DNA from: Echinarachnius parma
Taxonomy: Eukaryota > Echinodermata > Echinoidea > Clypeasteroida > Echinarachniidae
NCBI GenBank assembly: GCA_037951105.1
Contig: JBAMJV010007206.1
Coordinates: 1-64,000 of the forward strand
Direction: 5' to 3'
DNA: 64,000 nt
Shown one piece after another: positions 11,102 to 24,214 of this stretch; position 1 is the first letter of the stretch; each line of letters starts with the position of its first letter. Made by a program: the position numbers and the translations under genes. The notes beneath the pieces were generated by a model. The model had not been told where the DNA came from. It did not search any database and was given only the letters and a program-made list of their open reading frames with translations.

Positions 11102-12010
11102 GCCCATTGGTTTTTATTAGCTTTGCAAATTTCTCAGGAGCAATTTATACCTCACCCCTACCTTTATCCTGACTGTACTCAACGTTTGTGATCAAATATA
11201 ACAAAGACAACATCTGCAGCATCTTTCTTTCCATTGAGATATAATGACGAATTAAACATAAGGTGTGATTTTGCATTAACTACTGGTATTAAAGCAAGCT
11301 GCATGTCAAGTCTGCTAGAGGTAATTATCAACGACTCCTTCCACCTTCCTGGCAGCGCAAATCGTCAGGATGTTTAGAAAAATGCAACTCTGATTATTTT
11401 ACATCCGTTCCTACAAAATTGTATCAAGTGATTGATGTAAAAGGATGGCTATTACCAACGCTTCTAAAATGGCGGTGAAATTACATCTAGCCCTTCCGGT
11501 GAGATGTCAGTGTAGCCTTTCGTGCAAGAAATTATCCTAGTTAATGTGTATCATATTCAACTCTATGGAAATAATATACCGTAAATGAGCAAAGAAAATT
11601 GGTCTTCGCCGGGAATCGAACCCGAGACCTTCGGATTGCTTGCCGGTGGTCTAAAAATTGAGCCTCAAGGTCCTATGATTAATGGCAATCCTTTACAGAA
11701 ACCATTTTCAATGCTCGATAGTCAGGAGCTATATAAACCTAACACAAACCAGAACGATGTGAAATAAATCAAGAATATGGCCCCTGTGGATCAATGGTAA
11801 GAGCATGGGAGGTTTGTTTTATATTTTGTATTTATTTATTTTCCGAAATCACAATTCAAAACATAACAGAGAGAGGGAACAATAAATGTACATAATTAAC
11901 TGTATAATAGATTAAATAGATTCGGAGAGATGGCCCATTCAGTGCCGTCTTTGTAGACATGGCTGGTCTTCCATGGGGTCCCATGACAACAAATCTCAGG
12001 ATCGATTCCC
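11102..12010. other. Non-coding stretch with tRNA-like SINE pieces
   Basis: At about 11609-11640 a minus-strand B-box-like CCGGGAATCGAACCCGAGAC occurs. At about 11778 a plus-strand A-box-like GTGGATCAATGGTAAGAGC follows, and at 11994-12010 another GATCGATTCCC. These look like broken tRNA-derived SINE heads. No gene. Confidence 0.4.
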
Positions 12011-12245
12011 GGGAGTGTATCACAAAGCAATATTTTGTTATCATGACAAACTTGTCATAATGACAGATTTTTATAGTGGCATTATAAGGACATTTTGGCC
12101 TAAAGTTTGCCAAATTTTAGCCAAATTCGTATAATTTGGCTAAATTTTGGCAAAAATTTCGCCAAATTTGGGGCAAAAGGTCCCCGTAATGCCACCATAA
12201 AAATGTGTCATTATGACAAAATATTGCTTTGTGAAACACCCTCCC
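12011..12245. mobile_element. MITE with GGGNGTGTNTCACAAAGC termini
   Basis: Left end GGGAGTGTATCACAAAGC and right end, reverse complemented, GGGAGGGTGTTTCACAAAGC. 235 bp, nearly palindromic: TTTTATAGTGGCATTA pairs with TAATGCCACCATAAAA. The interior repeats GCCAAATT. The termini resemble those at 31805, 32120 and 45590. Confidence 0.8.
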
Positions 12246-13611
12246 AGCGAAGAATCCTACAGCGTTAGCTCAGAAGCAAAGGCCTTACATTAGATTTAGC
12301 CCACTCTTTCAGGACCTCTGAAGGTTGCATTCTCCCACTGATATCGGTGTATCTACATGATCTAGACGTGATCCGACGTAATGCAGGCCCGGTCTATTGT
12401 AACTTCTGTAGCTGTTGTAGCTTCTGTGTGATTCACAGCGGAAGAATAACAAAACGTGATCTCGACCATCTCGAATCAATGTGAGATGCGAAAAAGATTA
12501 GAATTAAAAATCCCTCTAAAAAGGGACGATGAGTTAATATACTGACGTCAATGGTATGATAAAACTGATGGTCCAAGCATGACCTTGCTTTCAACTTTGA
12601 ATTTACTACGAGAATAGTAGTTCAGGTACTAGTATATCCTGTCGCGAAGTACGTTTGATTGGACCGCTGGGAATACTCGCGTGTAATTCCCAGGTCTTTA
12701 CCCCCCCCCCCCCCCCTCCCAACGTCACTACCCCCCTCACAATCCAATCTGTCCCCAAATCGCACAAGCGCACTTTTAAGTTTGTCTAGGCCTCTTCTTC
12801 CAATACTTACACCATCCATAAACATTCTCATGAGAATAAGGTGGAAAACGGAGTGTCTTTATCATGTGGAAATGTTTGTTTAAACATAACAACAATTAAA
12901 TTGTTCATTGCTATGTTCAGATTAAAGTAATACGTTGTGATTATTATTATGGCAAGTAATCAATTATAATTTCATTATGTATATATTATTGTATAAATTA
13001 ATTATAATGATTAAACAATGTTCTAAAAGGCATGTTTGCGTCAAAAACAACTTGCATGGCGCCCTTCCATCGGTATTCAGTTTCTTACACCTTTTACCTG
13101 TCTACCTGTCTACGTGTCCTATACGGTCATCAGGATATAAGATGGAAATAGGGTATTTCTGGATTATAGGAAGAAAGACGCTTAATAATATCAACCTCGT
13201 CAAATTGTCGTGAAATCAATATTTAATTCGACAGAGCAATGTTATCTTGACTTGAACGTGATCTGAACGTTTTCTATTTAAAGGATTAATTGTCAAATAA
13301 AAATATAATTTCTATGTCTCCTCGTACACATTGATACACGATGAACCATTGCTTTGAAAGGTACAGCACAACTCAATGTCTGTTTTTAGAGTCGAGAGAG
13401 AAAATTAAGGTTATAATGCTCGGAATAACCTCAAATCGGCAATTTAACACTATTTATTCTTTATCATGTTGGGGTCATTAGCATATTGAGATAAAACGAC
13501 ACACGTATGGTATCATTATCAGTATATACAATGACTCTTGGAATACAAAGTTATGTCAACGTCTATGAAAATCTACCTTGTGAAATTCAACAGTAAACGA
13601 TTTAACATTAT
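12246..13611. other. Non-coding stretch with poly-C tract
   Basis: AT-rich with a poly-C run at about 12701-12717 and CCCCCCTC variants. No gene or further repeat recognised. Confidence 0.4.
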
Positions 13612-14165
13612 TTAAAGTCATACCTGTAAAGTGTCCAAATCCACGAAAATTTCTTGGAGCTTCCTCGTTTCTCTTCTACCGTGTTGTTTAGCTTATGGTA
13701 AAAGAAGAATAAAATAGGGTTTGATTTTTTAAAATGTCCCTTTAGTATGAAGATAATTATCATTTAAATCTTTTATTTCACTCACGTTGATTAACGCTTT
13801 TGATAAAAAGTACACTTGTCCTAGATGAGAACGTCCGCATGCAGCACTCGTGAGAACATTCTGGAGATTGAACTTTGAGCCGAGCGAGTGCAAATTCCAT
13901 GAATTCTGTACAACGTGTGTAAACATACAAGGGTGCGAATATCTCAAACGGATCATTCATTACTGCGACAAAATGTATGGCAGACCATCAGTATTCGGTG
14001 ATAAAATATGAACTCAATATTCGTTTTTTCACTAGGTAAACAGTGTTCGTTTTCTTTCAAACTTTCACAAATCTTTCAATTGTATTTTACAATGATATTG
14101 ATATAGGATTGAAGTCTCAAATGTCATTTTGTGCAATATCTGACACTTTACAGGTATCACTTTAA
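13612..14165. mobile_element. TTAA-flanked MITE, family M3, copy 1
   Basis: 554 bp. Ends TTAAAGTCATACCTGTAAAG and GACACTTTACAGGTATCACTTTAA-type inverted match. Shares GTTGTTTAGCTTATGG-like and AGAATAAAATAGGGTTTGAT-like blocks with the shorter copy at 28476-28845, in partly rearranged orientation. Confidence 0.8.
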
Positions 14166-15892
14166 TGAATATCAAACAACCTTCATGTTACTACCATCAG
14201 CACTATTATACAATTACACTAATAGTTATTTGATTTATTTTGTAGAACGACTATCACTGGAAAGGAAAATCGACCTTGCAAAATAATGCACAAGCAAACA
14301 AACAACAAAACAACAAACAAGAAAGAGTTCAATGACAAGTGCTTGACCCTATGAGTGATTTGATATCATCCATTAATCACCAAGTAAAGTTCATGAGGAG
14401 AAAGGCAAACTGTTTAGTTTAATTTCTTGAAAAATCTTTGATGAGACAATAATTGATGACCTCATCTATTTCTGTATAAGAAGTCACGTTCCCTAAAATA
14501 AGTATTCACTGTCTTAAAATGACCCGATCCCGTCTAAATAGTGTACGCTATATATGATTTTTATATGGCCCACGATGATCCCATATGAATTGGGTTAAAT
14601 GTATTGTTAAAGCCATCTACTTCTCAACACGTATTAATCACCGATTGGCCCACAGATTACAGTGTCCTCCGTGGGTCAGAGTGGACTTTGCGCACGATAT
14701 TCCGGTTTCACTTGGTCTATATTCGTTGGGTTCTACATCTCCTTTGGACTTCTTCACGATATTCGAACATGAACGTCCAATCCTAAACATAACCCTAAAC
14801 CTAATATCATCCCTTACCCCAACCCGTATCCCTAATACTAATACCAAGCCTCTACAATCTGATTTCGCTAGTAGACCTAATGGGTGTCGACCATGTCCGC
14901 ACGTGCCTGCGTTGTACATTGGGAACTGGAGGATCCTTCGAATGTCAAATTCGAAACCATCATTATTCTTGTGTGCATGATGCAAATGTTCGCAGTCACG
15001 ATTATGGAGTTTCATTATGGAATGTTGTGTGATGATGGATTTTCAAATTATAATACAATTGTTCTAGAAACCTATTTTTCTAAACTTGTTGGTGGGACAG
15101 ACCAGGGATATGGGAGTTTCCCTGAACAGACTAACAAAACTGTTCTCTTTCATACAATAGGAAATCATTTGAGGGTGTTGGTTCCATGATGATTGTGTGC
15201 TGTATTGAAGTATGACCGTTTCTCAAATATTACCCCTATTGTAACTATCCAATGTGGATGTAGTCTTCTGTACCTATATGGTTCTGAAAGGGTTGATAGG
15301 TGGATGTTGGTGATTATTTCCACCTCGTGTCTCTCTCAACACCACTTACCGGTTGACCAACATGAGGCCTCGTTACAAACCTGGACTCCAGGGACTTGAC
15401 TGACACACGAATGGGAGGAAGTGCCATTGCAAAAAGGATTTCGTGATGGAAGATTATGATTGTATTATGTTTATTTTGAATTATCTTTTGTTAGAAAATC
15501 ACTAGAACATGATGTTTCACTTTCTGAAACTTCCATTTCCTCATCTTCCCCAAGTCTTGTTTCTACTCTCTAAGATTTACCTCCAAACTATTTTGACTAG
15601 ATAAACGGATCGTTATCATTTTGTTTCGTTCCCTGTTTGTGTGTACGATTGTATGTTTGTTTGTTAATAATTTTTTTCGTTTGTTTTCGTGTATTTGTTT
15701 GTTTGTGTGTGTCTGTTTGTATATATATAATTGTTTGTTCGTGGGTCTTTTTGCTTATTTAATTGATTGATTCATCATCCATGCAGTTGTTTATTTATTT
15801 ATTCATGTATTCAATCCATTCACTCACTCACTCATGCATTCATTCATTCATTATTTCATTAATTCATGCATCTATTTCATTCATTCATTCAT
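14166..15892. other. Non-coding stretch
   Basis: Holds a CCTAAC/CCTAA-rich patch at about 14780-14850 and T/G-rich simple sequence at 15640-15740. Open frames on both strands overlap here without family motifs and were not accepted as genes. Confidence 0.4.
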
Positions 15893-16023
15893 ACAGTCAG
15901 TCAGTCAGTCGGTCGGTCGGTCGGTCGGTCGGTCGGTCGGTCAGTCAGTCAGTCAGTCAGTCAGTCAGTCAGTCAGTCAGTCAGTCAGTCAGTCAGTCAG
16001 TCAGTCAGTCAGTCAGTCAGTCA
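15893..16023. repeat. Microsatellite (CAGT)n with an internal (CGGT)n block
   Basis: About 130 bp of CAGT tetramers, including about seven CGGT units near 15910-15940. Preceded by degenerate (CATT)n. The apparent Ser-Val-Ser-Gln peptides in all frames are an artefact. Confidence 0.95.
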
Positions 16024-16564
16024 TAACTGTATTTATTTTATGCATTCATTACTTTGATTTATCATGTTTTTCTTAATTTCGTGCACAATCTCTAAATCAT
16101 ATTCAGAAGAATGCCTGGGAAATTCTACTTGTTCCTGATTAGAAGTACTTTTCTGTTTGCTCGATGAATGTAACTTTGCCTCGACGGTTAATTAATAAAG
16201 GATCAAATCAAATACATCAACAACCGTGTGTATAGATCTAAAATTATATGCGTTTATTAATATCCATCTGTTCGTTACGTGTATTCTACCAGGAAGACTG
16301 TGGTTGAAACTCCTCACTACAGAAACCCATATGGCAGTCACTGGGGGAGGTGCAATAGGTAGGGCTGGGATGCAACTGTTTACCCTTCCTCTGACTCTGA
16401 CTGACATATTCGAGCCCTCGAAGTAGGACGAAGTCGCAAAACGAGAGTTCACCCGTCTAAAATCTCGTGCCAAAGATTGTTCTAATCTTGATGAGCTTCT
16501 ATCGAGATGTGTTTTGATGCTTGGTCGGTTTAGAACCTCAACATGTTAAACTGTTAAAGGTCAC

Positions 16565-16880
16565 CATACGAAGCGGTTAATAATAATAATAATATAATTA
16601 TATAGTTTCTTATATATATAGCGCTAAATGCATAAATGTTTCATAGCGCTTTACACTATTATTACCCAGGTCATAGGATACGATGCAAACCAGCACACCT
16701 TGTGTGCACCATCTCCACTCTGTGGGGAGCATTCATTCCAAGCGCTCATGGGCTCAAGAAGATCGCCATTATAACTAGGCTATCGGTCCGCACTATATAA
16801 CACTAAGCATATGTGTATTTCGCACCGCGCGCAAGGCGTTCGCACGATGGCACCGCGCATCTGATTAACAATCCGAACTT
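16565..16880. repeat. Interspersed repeat with TATATAGCGCTT motif and R5 copy 2
   Basis: (TAA)n then TATATATAGCGCTAAATGCA and AGCGCTTTACACTATTATTA, a form common at the 3' ends of invertebrate LINE/SINE families; a similar start lies at 62520-62600. Followed by R5 (GGCACCGCGCATCTGATTAA) at about 16815-16880. Confidence 0.5.
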
Positions 16881-18141
16881 CCTTCATCATGTTTATCTAG
16901 AAAGAAATTATTTAGAAATCGTCAGATTATCCTTCTCCTCTTGAATGTGTAGATTCATCATTTTCTTTCCTTTCTTCTATCAATTTGGTGGTGACTTTAA
17001 TAAGGTGAAGGACGCAGTACTCCAGAGAGAAAGTTCACGCGTCTGTAAACTCTGTAAACTCTTGCCAGTATTCGCCTAGGTATTGATGAGTGTCATCATT
17101 TTCATACCTTTCAGGAAAAAAGGATAATGATCAGAGTATGATCAGGTGTATTCATAAGTCCAGAGACTGTTGACAGCATCTGTCAACTCCCAATATACTT
17201 CCAATGTAGACGAATGGGTTTATCTATTATCATGATTTCAGGTGAAATGTTGATGAGGTGGGGTGTGGAATAAAAAATTCCAGGTCTGCACCTCTTTCCC
17301 AAAATTGGCCTGGTACTCCCAACGTGGATCTAAATTTATATAGTCTTCCAGGGACTTTATCCATCGGACCGCACTAGCTTCGTTCCGTATTTAGTGTATC
17401 AGACGCTATGGCAAAAACTGATTTTAAGCAATTACACATTTTCTTAGTCATTAACTATAGTTATATCTTAATTGTCAATTAGGTTAACCCTAGTTAGCAA
17501 CTATAATAATATATTGTTGCGTAGTAAATATACTAGTCAGAAACCGGCTCTACATTGGGTTTACTTTTATATCGTACTTCGTACTATCACCCCATTTCGA
17601 CAACCGACCGTCGAACGGAATATGGATTCTTATTTCGGTCTAGCTACATGCATCATTGCCCTATCATTTAAAATAAACTTAAATTGAACTTAGCTGGTTT
17701 TATGAATATGGGTCCAGGTATATTTGTTGTGTGGGTTTATGTCCCTTTTCCCTGATGATGTTTACCACTTTCGTTATGACTTGACTGCAAAACGACGATA
17801 ACTTTTGTTTGCGGTTTTCTCAGTCATTCGCAATGTCACGTCTCATTCTCGATTGTGATGATCTTCATAAAGGGAGCATAGATGGATTTATCCTCATCAA
17901 GATTAGCTAATCTGTGCCCATCTTCTTCATCTCGTGAGTGTTTGATCTATCGATATGTGTGTGTTTCTTTTTGTGTCCCTTTGTCTCATAGTGTGTTTAC
18001 TTTTCTTCATTTGAAGTTTCCTCAGGTGCACTTACAAAGCCGCCACCACCTGCAGACTTGGCGCTGTGTGTTTTCTATCTGTTAATCTTAATCTCCCGCT
18101 ATACGTTTCCCCCTCTCCATTTCATTTTCAGAACTCCACCA
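16881..18141. other. Non-coding stretch
   Basis: AT-rich. No gene, RNA or repeat recognised. Confidence 0.35.
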
Positions 18142-18215
18142 CCCCCCCCCCTCCCCCCCCCCCTCCCCCCCCCCCTCCCCCCCCCTCCCCCCCCCCCCTC
18201 CCCCCCCCCCCCACT
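18142..18215. repeat. Long poly-C tract with single-T interruptions
   Basis: About 74 bases of C broken by isolated T and A, the longest of about a dozen C/G homopolymer tracts in the window. Followed by about 400 bp of T/C-rich simple sequence. Confidence 0.95.
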
Positions 18216-18640
18216 CTTTATTTCCATCGTTATGCTTTTTCGCATTTCTTTAAATGTCTCTGGCACGGAAACATGACGTATTCATTTACCATCTCCGTCT
18301 ATCTATCTTTGCATTTCTTTACCTTAATCGTTTTTTCCCCATCTTTCTCTCTTTTCTTTATATTTATCTTTTTATGTTATCTCTCTCTTCTTCTCATCCC
18401 CCTGCCGATCACTTTCTCTCTATATATAATCATATCTCCCTCTCTTTGATCAATTCATATATATATATCTCACTCTCTCTCCCGCTCTCTCTATCACGTA
18501 CTTCCCATGCCCTCTTTAACCACCCAGGTCTATCTCTCTTTACATCTCTTTGGCTGTCATCCATTTCCTCCTTCCCTCTTCCTTGGTTGTCCATCCATCA
18601 GACCCTCTGAGAACAATGTGGTCAGCTACTGCTATTGGTT
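18216..18640. other. Pyrimidine-rich low-complexity stretch
   Basis: CTCTCT/TATCTC-rich sequence. Open frames of 118-127 codons on the plus strand are Leu/Ser/Phe repeats and not genes. Confidence 0.6.
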
Positions 18641-19781
18641 TGTCAATGGAGTTCCGGGCCCCGCTCACACCATGCACCCGCGAGCCTAATTGAGAATTGC
18701 CGAGTTGACCTCGAAGCTGCTTCGGCATATTTCGGAATAGCTCGGCATAACTCGGGGTAATCCTCGTTAGTTCCTAGTTGTCCCGACATTAATCTTGCAG
18801 GCTCATCGGGTGACCTTGGCGCTAGGTTTGACCTGGACAGCGCCAATGAGGTTGACCTAAACAGCTCGGACACAAGGCGCGTCTGAATGTCATAGACGAC
18901 TAGTGAAGGAATATAGGAGTAGCTAGCGCCTTTAGGATAAGCTACAGCTGCTCATTTAATAGATGATAGAGCGTGGGGATGCTATACCGCGGATCGGCAT
19001 TTTGAATGATGCTAGGTTTTGCGTAGACTCAGTGTGTATTACGCACCGTGCAAAGGACGTTCGCAAGGTGGCACCGCGCATCTGATGTACGAATCCGAAC
19101 CACCTTTAGTAGCAACCCTTCCAAGCCATTCCTACCTTTCGGCGCGAGGCCTCGTCGAAAGACTATGCCAAACTAGGCACCCAAGCTAGGCTCTGTGTGA
19201 TAGGGGTCGAAGAGGGGTTTCACCTAAGCTGTCAAAAGAGGACCAAACATAATGTAGAAACTCGGTCATGGAGGTGATCTCTAGTGAATTTGACAGTGTC
19301 GTGATGAGCTTGTCACTGAGCAAAATGATGATACGCTCATTCTTCCATATCGCCAAAATCACAATCACAACGATATATCACCAAATGTTCATGTTGCATG
19401 AAGATGGTGCGTGCAAAGATCGATACTGAACTGGGTCGTAAATGCTTCCTCGGATACATTTCCTTTGTCTTCCTCTCTTGTATATCCGTTGATGGATACC
19501 GGTTATAGACTGATAATGTGAGACATAAAATAATCCATTGTATTTCTATATTTTACTGTGATTTACACGTGGTTTGGGTTAGAGTCGTGACTTCCATTCA
19601 ATATCTGATCTACCTCAGGTAAAGTTGCATTTATATTAGAATCGGCAAACGACTCGGGAAGTGTCGGTATAGCTCGTAGCATTCCGGCTTGGATTTGGGC
19701 ACACATATTCATATTGACACGCGTCAAGATGTGACACATTGCCGACCGCCATTTTAAATTACGCAATTTTTTTCGCGCTGC
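18641..19781. repeat. Diverged repeat region with CTCGG words, left copy of a direct duplication
   Basis: Many CTCGG/TTCGG words (18680-18770). R5 copy 3 lies at 19020-19105. The block at about 19180-19480 is repeated at about 20310-20600 about 1.13 kb later. No gene. Confidence 0.6.
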
Positions 19782-20036
19782 ACACTAAGAAAAAATGGTT
19801 CACTTTTTCACCTTTTTTGCCACACTGACAGCACCTTTATAGGTGCACATTTGCACCTTTATATTCGGGTTAAAGGTGCATCGTTGCACCTTTTGGTGCA
19901 CCCAAACGGTGCAACGATGCACCTTTAACCTGAAGGTACAACTTCTCTATTGATATTAAAGGTGCAAATGTGCACCTATAAAGGTGTTGCCAGTGTGGCA
20001 AAAAAGGTGCAAAAGTGACCCATTTTGTCTTAGTGT
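19782..20036. mobile_element. Fold-back MITE built of AAGGTGCA words
   Basis: Ends ACACTAAGAAAAAATGG and CCATTTTGTCTTAGTGT pair. The 255-bp body is a near-perfect palindrome with TTAAAGGTGCATCGTTGCAC pairing with its complement around 19895. No open frame. Confidence 0.85.
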
Positions 20037-21223
20037 TTGCACACTGAGCTTGTGTGATTTTGCAACTCGGAACATCTCGGTATAATTCGTAATATTCCGA
20101 TATGAGTTCAAGTACATTGACAAATGAGCTCGGGTCAACTCGTAAGCGTTTTGAACTCGGCGAAGGACTCGGGATATTTCGATATAGCTCGTAGATTTTC
20201 GTCTTGAGTTGGGCACGATTATTAATACACGATCTGTTCCGACTTCCCTAGTGTTAAGAATTCCCGAGTTTGGTAAACGAACTATGTCGAATCAGCTCGA
20301 GGTTCATGTACCCTACTCATGCTCCGTGTGAAAGGGATAAAAGGATTTCACCTATAAAAGAGAGAACCAAACGAAACTTAAAAAGTCGGTCACCGGGGTG
20401 GTCTCCAGTGTATTTATCAGTGATGAGCATGCCCGATGAACAAGTGATAAAGTCATCATTCCATATCTCCGGGATCAACATGATAAAGAAACTATCTAAC
20501 CACCATATTGTCACGTTGCGTGAACGTAGTGCGTGCGAACATTGATACCAAACACTGACGTAAATGTTTCCGCTTATTTCCGTCTTCCTCTTCCTTAAAC
20601 AATCTCCTCCTTCATGATCGATGAATAGATACATCAAAACAAATCAAAATCTCTCCATCTCTTTTTGTAGATTTACACGCGCGTTGTTCGTCTTTAAGCA
20701 TTGCCTTCCCGTTGGTTGAGCTATCTTGCGGTCATCATCAGGCGAAGGGAAGTGCATGAGGTGGAGGTCGTATGAGTCACTGAGAAGCTTTCATCATCCT
20801 TGTCGTCAGAGGATATTTATAGGAGAGGAACTCGGACCTCAGTCGAAAGGACACGACGTTCTCGTTTGAGCGATCGAAATTAACTTCCTCCGCAATCCGT
20901 GATGAGCGCGATGAGAGGCGTATCGGGCGATCTCACCTTTGTCATGTTTGTAGCAGTCTCGGTACTGCACCTTGGATGTGTTATTTAACTGTGATGTACC
21001 ACTAGTACTAACAGTTTTAGGCAGGACTATATAGAGATATTCGTATGTTTTTAATGAAAGTGTCCATGAGAGTAAACGAACTTGAATTGAAATCATGGGT
21101 AGGCTACTTGGTATACAGCAGTGGTCTGGTGGTTTTAACGTGTCGTTAGGCCGTATCCGTATCGATGCATGGTCAATACCCTGGCATTTGCATGGAAATA
21201 ATGTACTATAATACATGTATGTA
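20037..21223. repeat. Right copy of the diverged direct duplication, then non-coding
   Basis: 20150-20220 resembles 19640-19710 (ATAGCTCGTAG and TTGGGCAC words), and 20310-20600 resembles 19180-19480 (TTTCACCTA, GAGGACCAAAC-like, ATTCTTCCATAT-like and GTGCGTGC words). From about 20620 onward nothing is recognised. Confidence 0.6.
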
Positions 21224-21741
21224 TTAAAGGGGTAGTTTAGTTTTGGTAAGGCTGAACTTTAGTAGCCAAAACCTGCACAGTAACATTATAAACTAATAGT
21301 TATAACTCCACCATGCTCGAAAGGTATACAAAATTACAAACGACTAAGTAAAAAGCCTGTTATAAGAGGCGCTTTTTAAAAAGGCATTGGTTTCAACCAT
21401 TTTTCATACAAAATTATGCATGTGATGTTTTATTGATATAATGATTAAATAGCGAGATCACCAAAAACTATTTTAAAAACGCTTTTGAAAATTTTTGAAA
21501 AAGTGCAAGCATTTTTTTATTTTTTTCTAAAAATCATCTAATTATTTGGGCCCCAAATAATTATAAGATCAGATATATTTATTGATATTTCAGCCGTTTC
21601 TGGGTCGATTTTGACCAAATAAAGTTTATTCTGCCATTAAAATTGCATGTTCTCTCAAATTCGACACTCAGTTTTTCATTACCTCACAACAAAATTGTGA
21701 TGTGCAGCGCCCTCTCTACCAAAACTAAACTACCCCTTTAA
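21224..21741 (-). mobile_element. TTAA-flanked MITE, family M1, copy 2
   Basis: 518 bp, ends TTAAAGGGGTAGTTTAGTTT and its complement, centre TTGGGCCCCAAATAATTA, and TTTCAGCCGTTTCTG block. This is the B orientation relative to copy 1. Confidence 0.9.
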
Positions 21742-21841
21742 TACTGAGAACCCGGTCTGATCAATAACCTGCACTTTTTTCGTTTGTTAATCTGTTCGCT
21801 GCTATGAATTGTGCGATTCCCATGGAGTTATTACAGTTCAC

Positions 21842-22976
21842 CAGGGGCGTCGATCCTGGGGGGGGGGAGGGGGGCCGTCGCCCCCCCTCCCCCCCCCAAT
21901 GAAAATATTGGGGGGCGAACATAGCATTTCGCGCCCCCAATAATTCCGAAAATGAGGAAGAACAAAATCGAGTGATATAATGCCAAAGAGGGGAAAGACA
22001 CATTTATCTATAATTAAGCTTCAAAATAGCCGTTTTTTAGTTAGTGAAAAGGACTGTAAATCTCTTTTTTGCCGCATACAGTTTCTCATATTACAAGTTT
22101 CATTTTGGTTGCGGGAACTCACCTTTCGAAATGTGTTGGGCAGTGTAATTTCTCAAACGCACTCTCAAACGAAGTTTATTAAACCCTCATCTATAGATAG
22201 CACACCGTCACAGAAAATAGAATAATCTGAAATATATCTTTCAGTCAATTCTGTCCATATGCGCTGAACGCAAATCAAATTGGAATATCATGTCCCCCCC
22301 CCCCCCCCCCCCCACATTTGAAAGTGGAGGAGTTTGTCACCCTCCCTTTGTCATTATGTATGTTTGGTTCCATACTTATATACTTCATATTACGTATAAT
22401 TTCTGTCACAGGTGTGCACCAAATCGCACAATTTCACGCCCAAAAATACAAAAGCTCCTTACTGTGGGAGGGGGACACCCCCTCCCACACCCTCCCCCGC
22501 TCGGTCGCTTCGCTTCCTCGCAATGTCTCTCCTCCACTTTTGAGAAGTTGTTGACGCCCTTGCTTAGTTTCATGGGAGCCCAATGCCCTAGACTATATCG
22601 ATGGCTCTATAGTATAGAGGATCACGTGGATCCATATCATGCAAGGCTCAATCTTTTCCTCGCTATGCCCTTTAAAAATACGTTACGAGTAGGTTCACTA
22701 TTTTATACAATTTTAACACCCATGATAGGAGTTGCACATGTCTTAAATCTAAAAGATTCCGGGGGCTCCGCCCCCTGGACCCCCATTATTGTCCCCAAAT
22801 GTGGGTGCCTCCCAAAGTCAGGTCTTCGAGCCATCAAGACACTTTCAATGAGCGCATAATAAAACTTCCGGGCATGCCAATGTGGGGCTTTTAGCTCTCT
22901 CAGTGGTCACTCTGGAAAATTTTCAAATTTCGCCCCCCCCCCTCCCCCCAATCGCAAAAATGGATCGACGCCCCTG
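21842..22976. mobile_element. Non-autonomous hAT-type DNA transposon
   Basis: Terminal inverted repeats CAGGGGCGTCGATCC and GGATCGACGCCCCTG, flanked by a perfect 8-bp target duplication CAGTTCAC at 21834-21841 and 22977-22984. The CAGGGG terminus and 8-bp duplication are hallmarks of the hAT superfamily. The 1135-bp body holds poly-C/poly-G near both ends and no transposase-like frame. The frame at 22290-22859 (189 codons) has no hAT motif, so the element is presumed dependent on transposase supplied elsewhere. Confidence 0.9.
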
Positions 22977-22984
22977 CAGTTCAC

Positions 22985-23679
22985 GCTAGGTTCCCGTAGG
23001 CAAAGGGGTAAAGGACGGGCGGATACATTCCTTAATTATTATGGTATTCATTATGATGCAAGTAATGTCAAGTTATAATATTGATTTCGACTATAATCCG
23101 TGATAATACTTTGCACATCTACCACTTTTATGAGCACCTGATTAGAAGGGATATGATGATTATACATGGTCATGTTCAAAATCTTTCATGAATCTCATAT
23201 CGTCTAATACTTGTAAACATAAAAGAGCATGATTTCAGATGTCTTGCATTATTGATATTGTCATGGACTTTGTAGAATTCAGTCATCACAGTCATGTGGT
23301 TTGCCGATGCCGAAAATTGTGTCTGTGGTTAAATAATGAAAGAATGTCGGATTAAAATGAAGCAGGATTCAATATCTAAAAATAAACCACATCTAATTGC
23401 GTGTAGATAAAGATTTCAGAAGTGTTAGCATTAATAACAGTATCCGCTTTATCAAAAAGAAATTCGTAGAATTCATTCATCACATATATAATATATGTAT
23501 CCATTTATATGGTTTTAACGATGGCATATATTGTGTTTGTGGTTAACACATTAACGTGCTTTTCTCCAATATTCCTCCAGCATGTCCGGTGGTAAGCACG
23601 ATATATTCCAAGAATCCCTCGAGTTCTAATATCATTCTCTGTTTGGCCATAACATAATATATGTAAATGACCTTTTTGT
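22985..23679. other. Non-coding stretch with a short direct duplication
   Basis: Blocks at about 23270-23350 and 23460-23550 resemble each other (GTAGAATTCA, TGTGTTTGTGGTTAA-like words). No gene. Confidence 0.4.
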
Positions 23680-24214
23680 TTAAAGGGGTAGTACAGTTTT
23701 GGTAAGGCTGAGCTTTAGTAACCAAAACCTGCACAATAACATTACAAACTAATTGTTATAACTCCATGTTCGAAAGGTATAGAAAATTACAAACGACTAA
23801 GTAAAAAGCCTGTTATCATTCAAAAAGAGCCATTAAAACACAAGAGGGCGCTCTTTAAAAAAAAATAGTTTTAACCATTTTCCATACCAAATTATACATT
23901 TGATGTTTTGTTATAATAATGATTAAATAGAGAGATCAACAACTATTTAAAAACTTCTTTTGAAAGTTTTTAAAAAGTGGAAGAATTTTTTTTATTTTTG
24001 AAAAAATCATCGAATTAATCTGGGTCCCAGATTTATTCCGATCGGATATATGTATTGATATTTCAGCCGTTCGTGAACCGATTTTGATCAAATAAAGTTT
24101 ATTCTGCCATTAAAATTGTATGCTTTTTCAAATTCTATAATCAGTTTTTCATTATCTCACCAAAAAAATATTTCGTGCAGCGCCCTCTATACCAAAACTG
24201 AACTACCCCTTTAA
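23680..24214 (-). mobile_element. TTAA-flanked MITE, family M1, copy 3
   Basis: 535 bp, ends TTAAAGGGGTAGTACAGTTT and ACTGAACTACCCCTTTAA, centre TGGGTCCCAGA. B orientation. Confidence 0.9.

Noticed and set aside
14585-15399. Overlapping frames of 68-131 codons on both strands
   Set aside because: Derived partly from a CCTAA-rich patch. No motif, no conserved start, and opposing frames are equally long.
15763-16076. Ser-Val-Ser-Gln repeat frames
   Set aside because: The same peptide appears in shifted frames of a CAGT tetranucleotide repeat.
22290-22859. 189-codon frame inside the hAT-type element
   Set aside because: Begins in a poly-C tract and shows no hAT transposase (RNase-H or dimerisation) motif.
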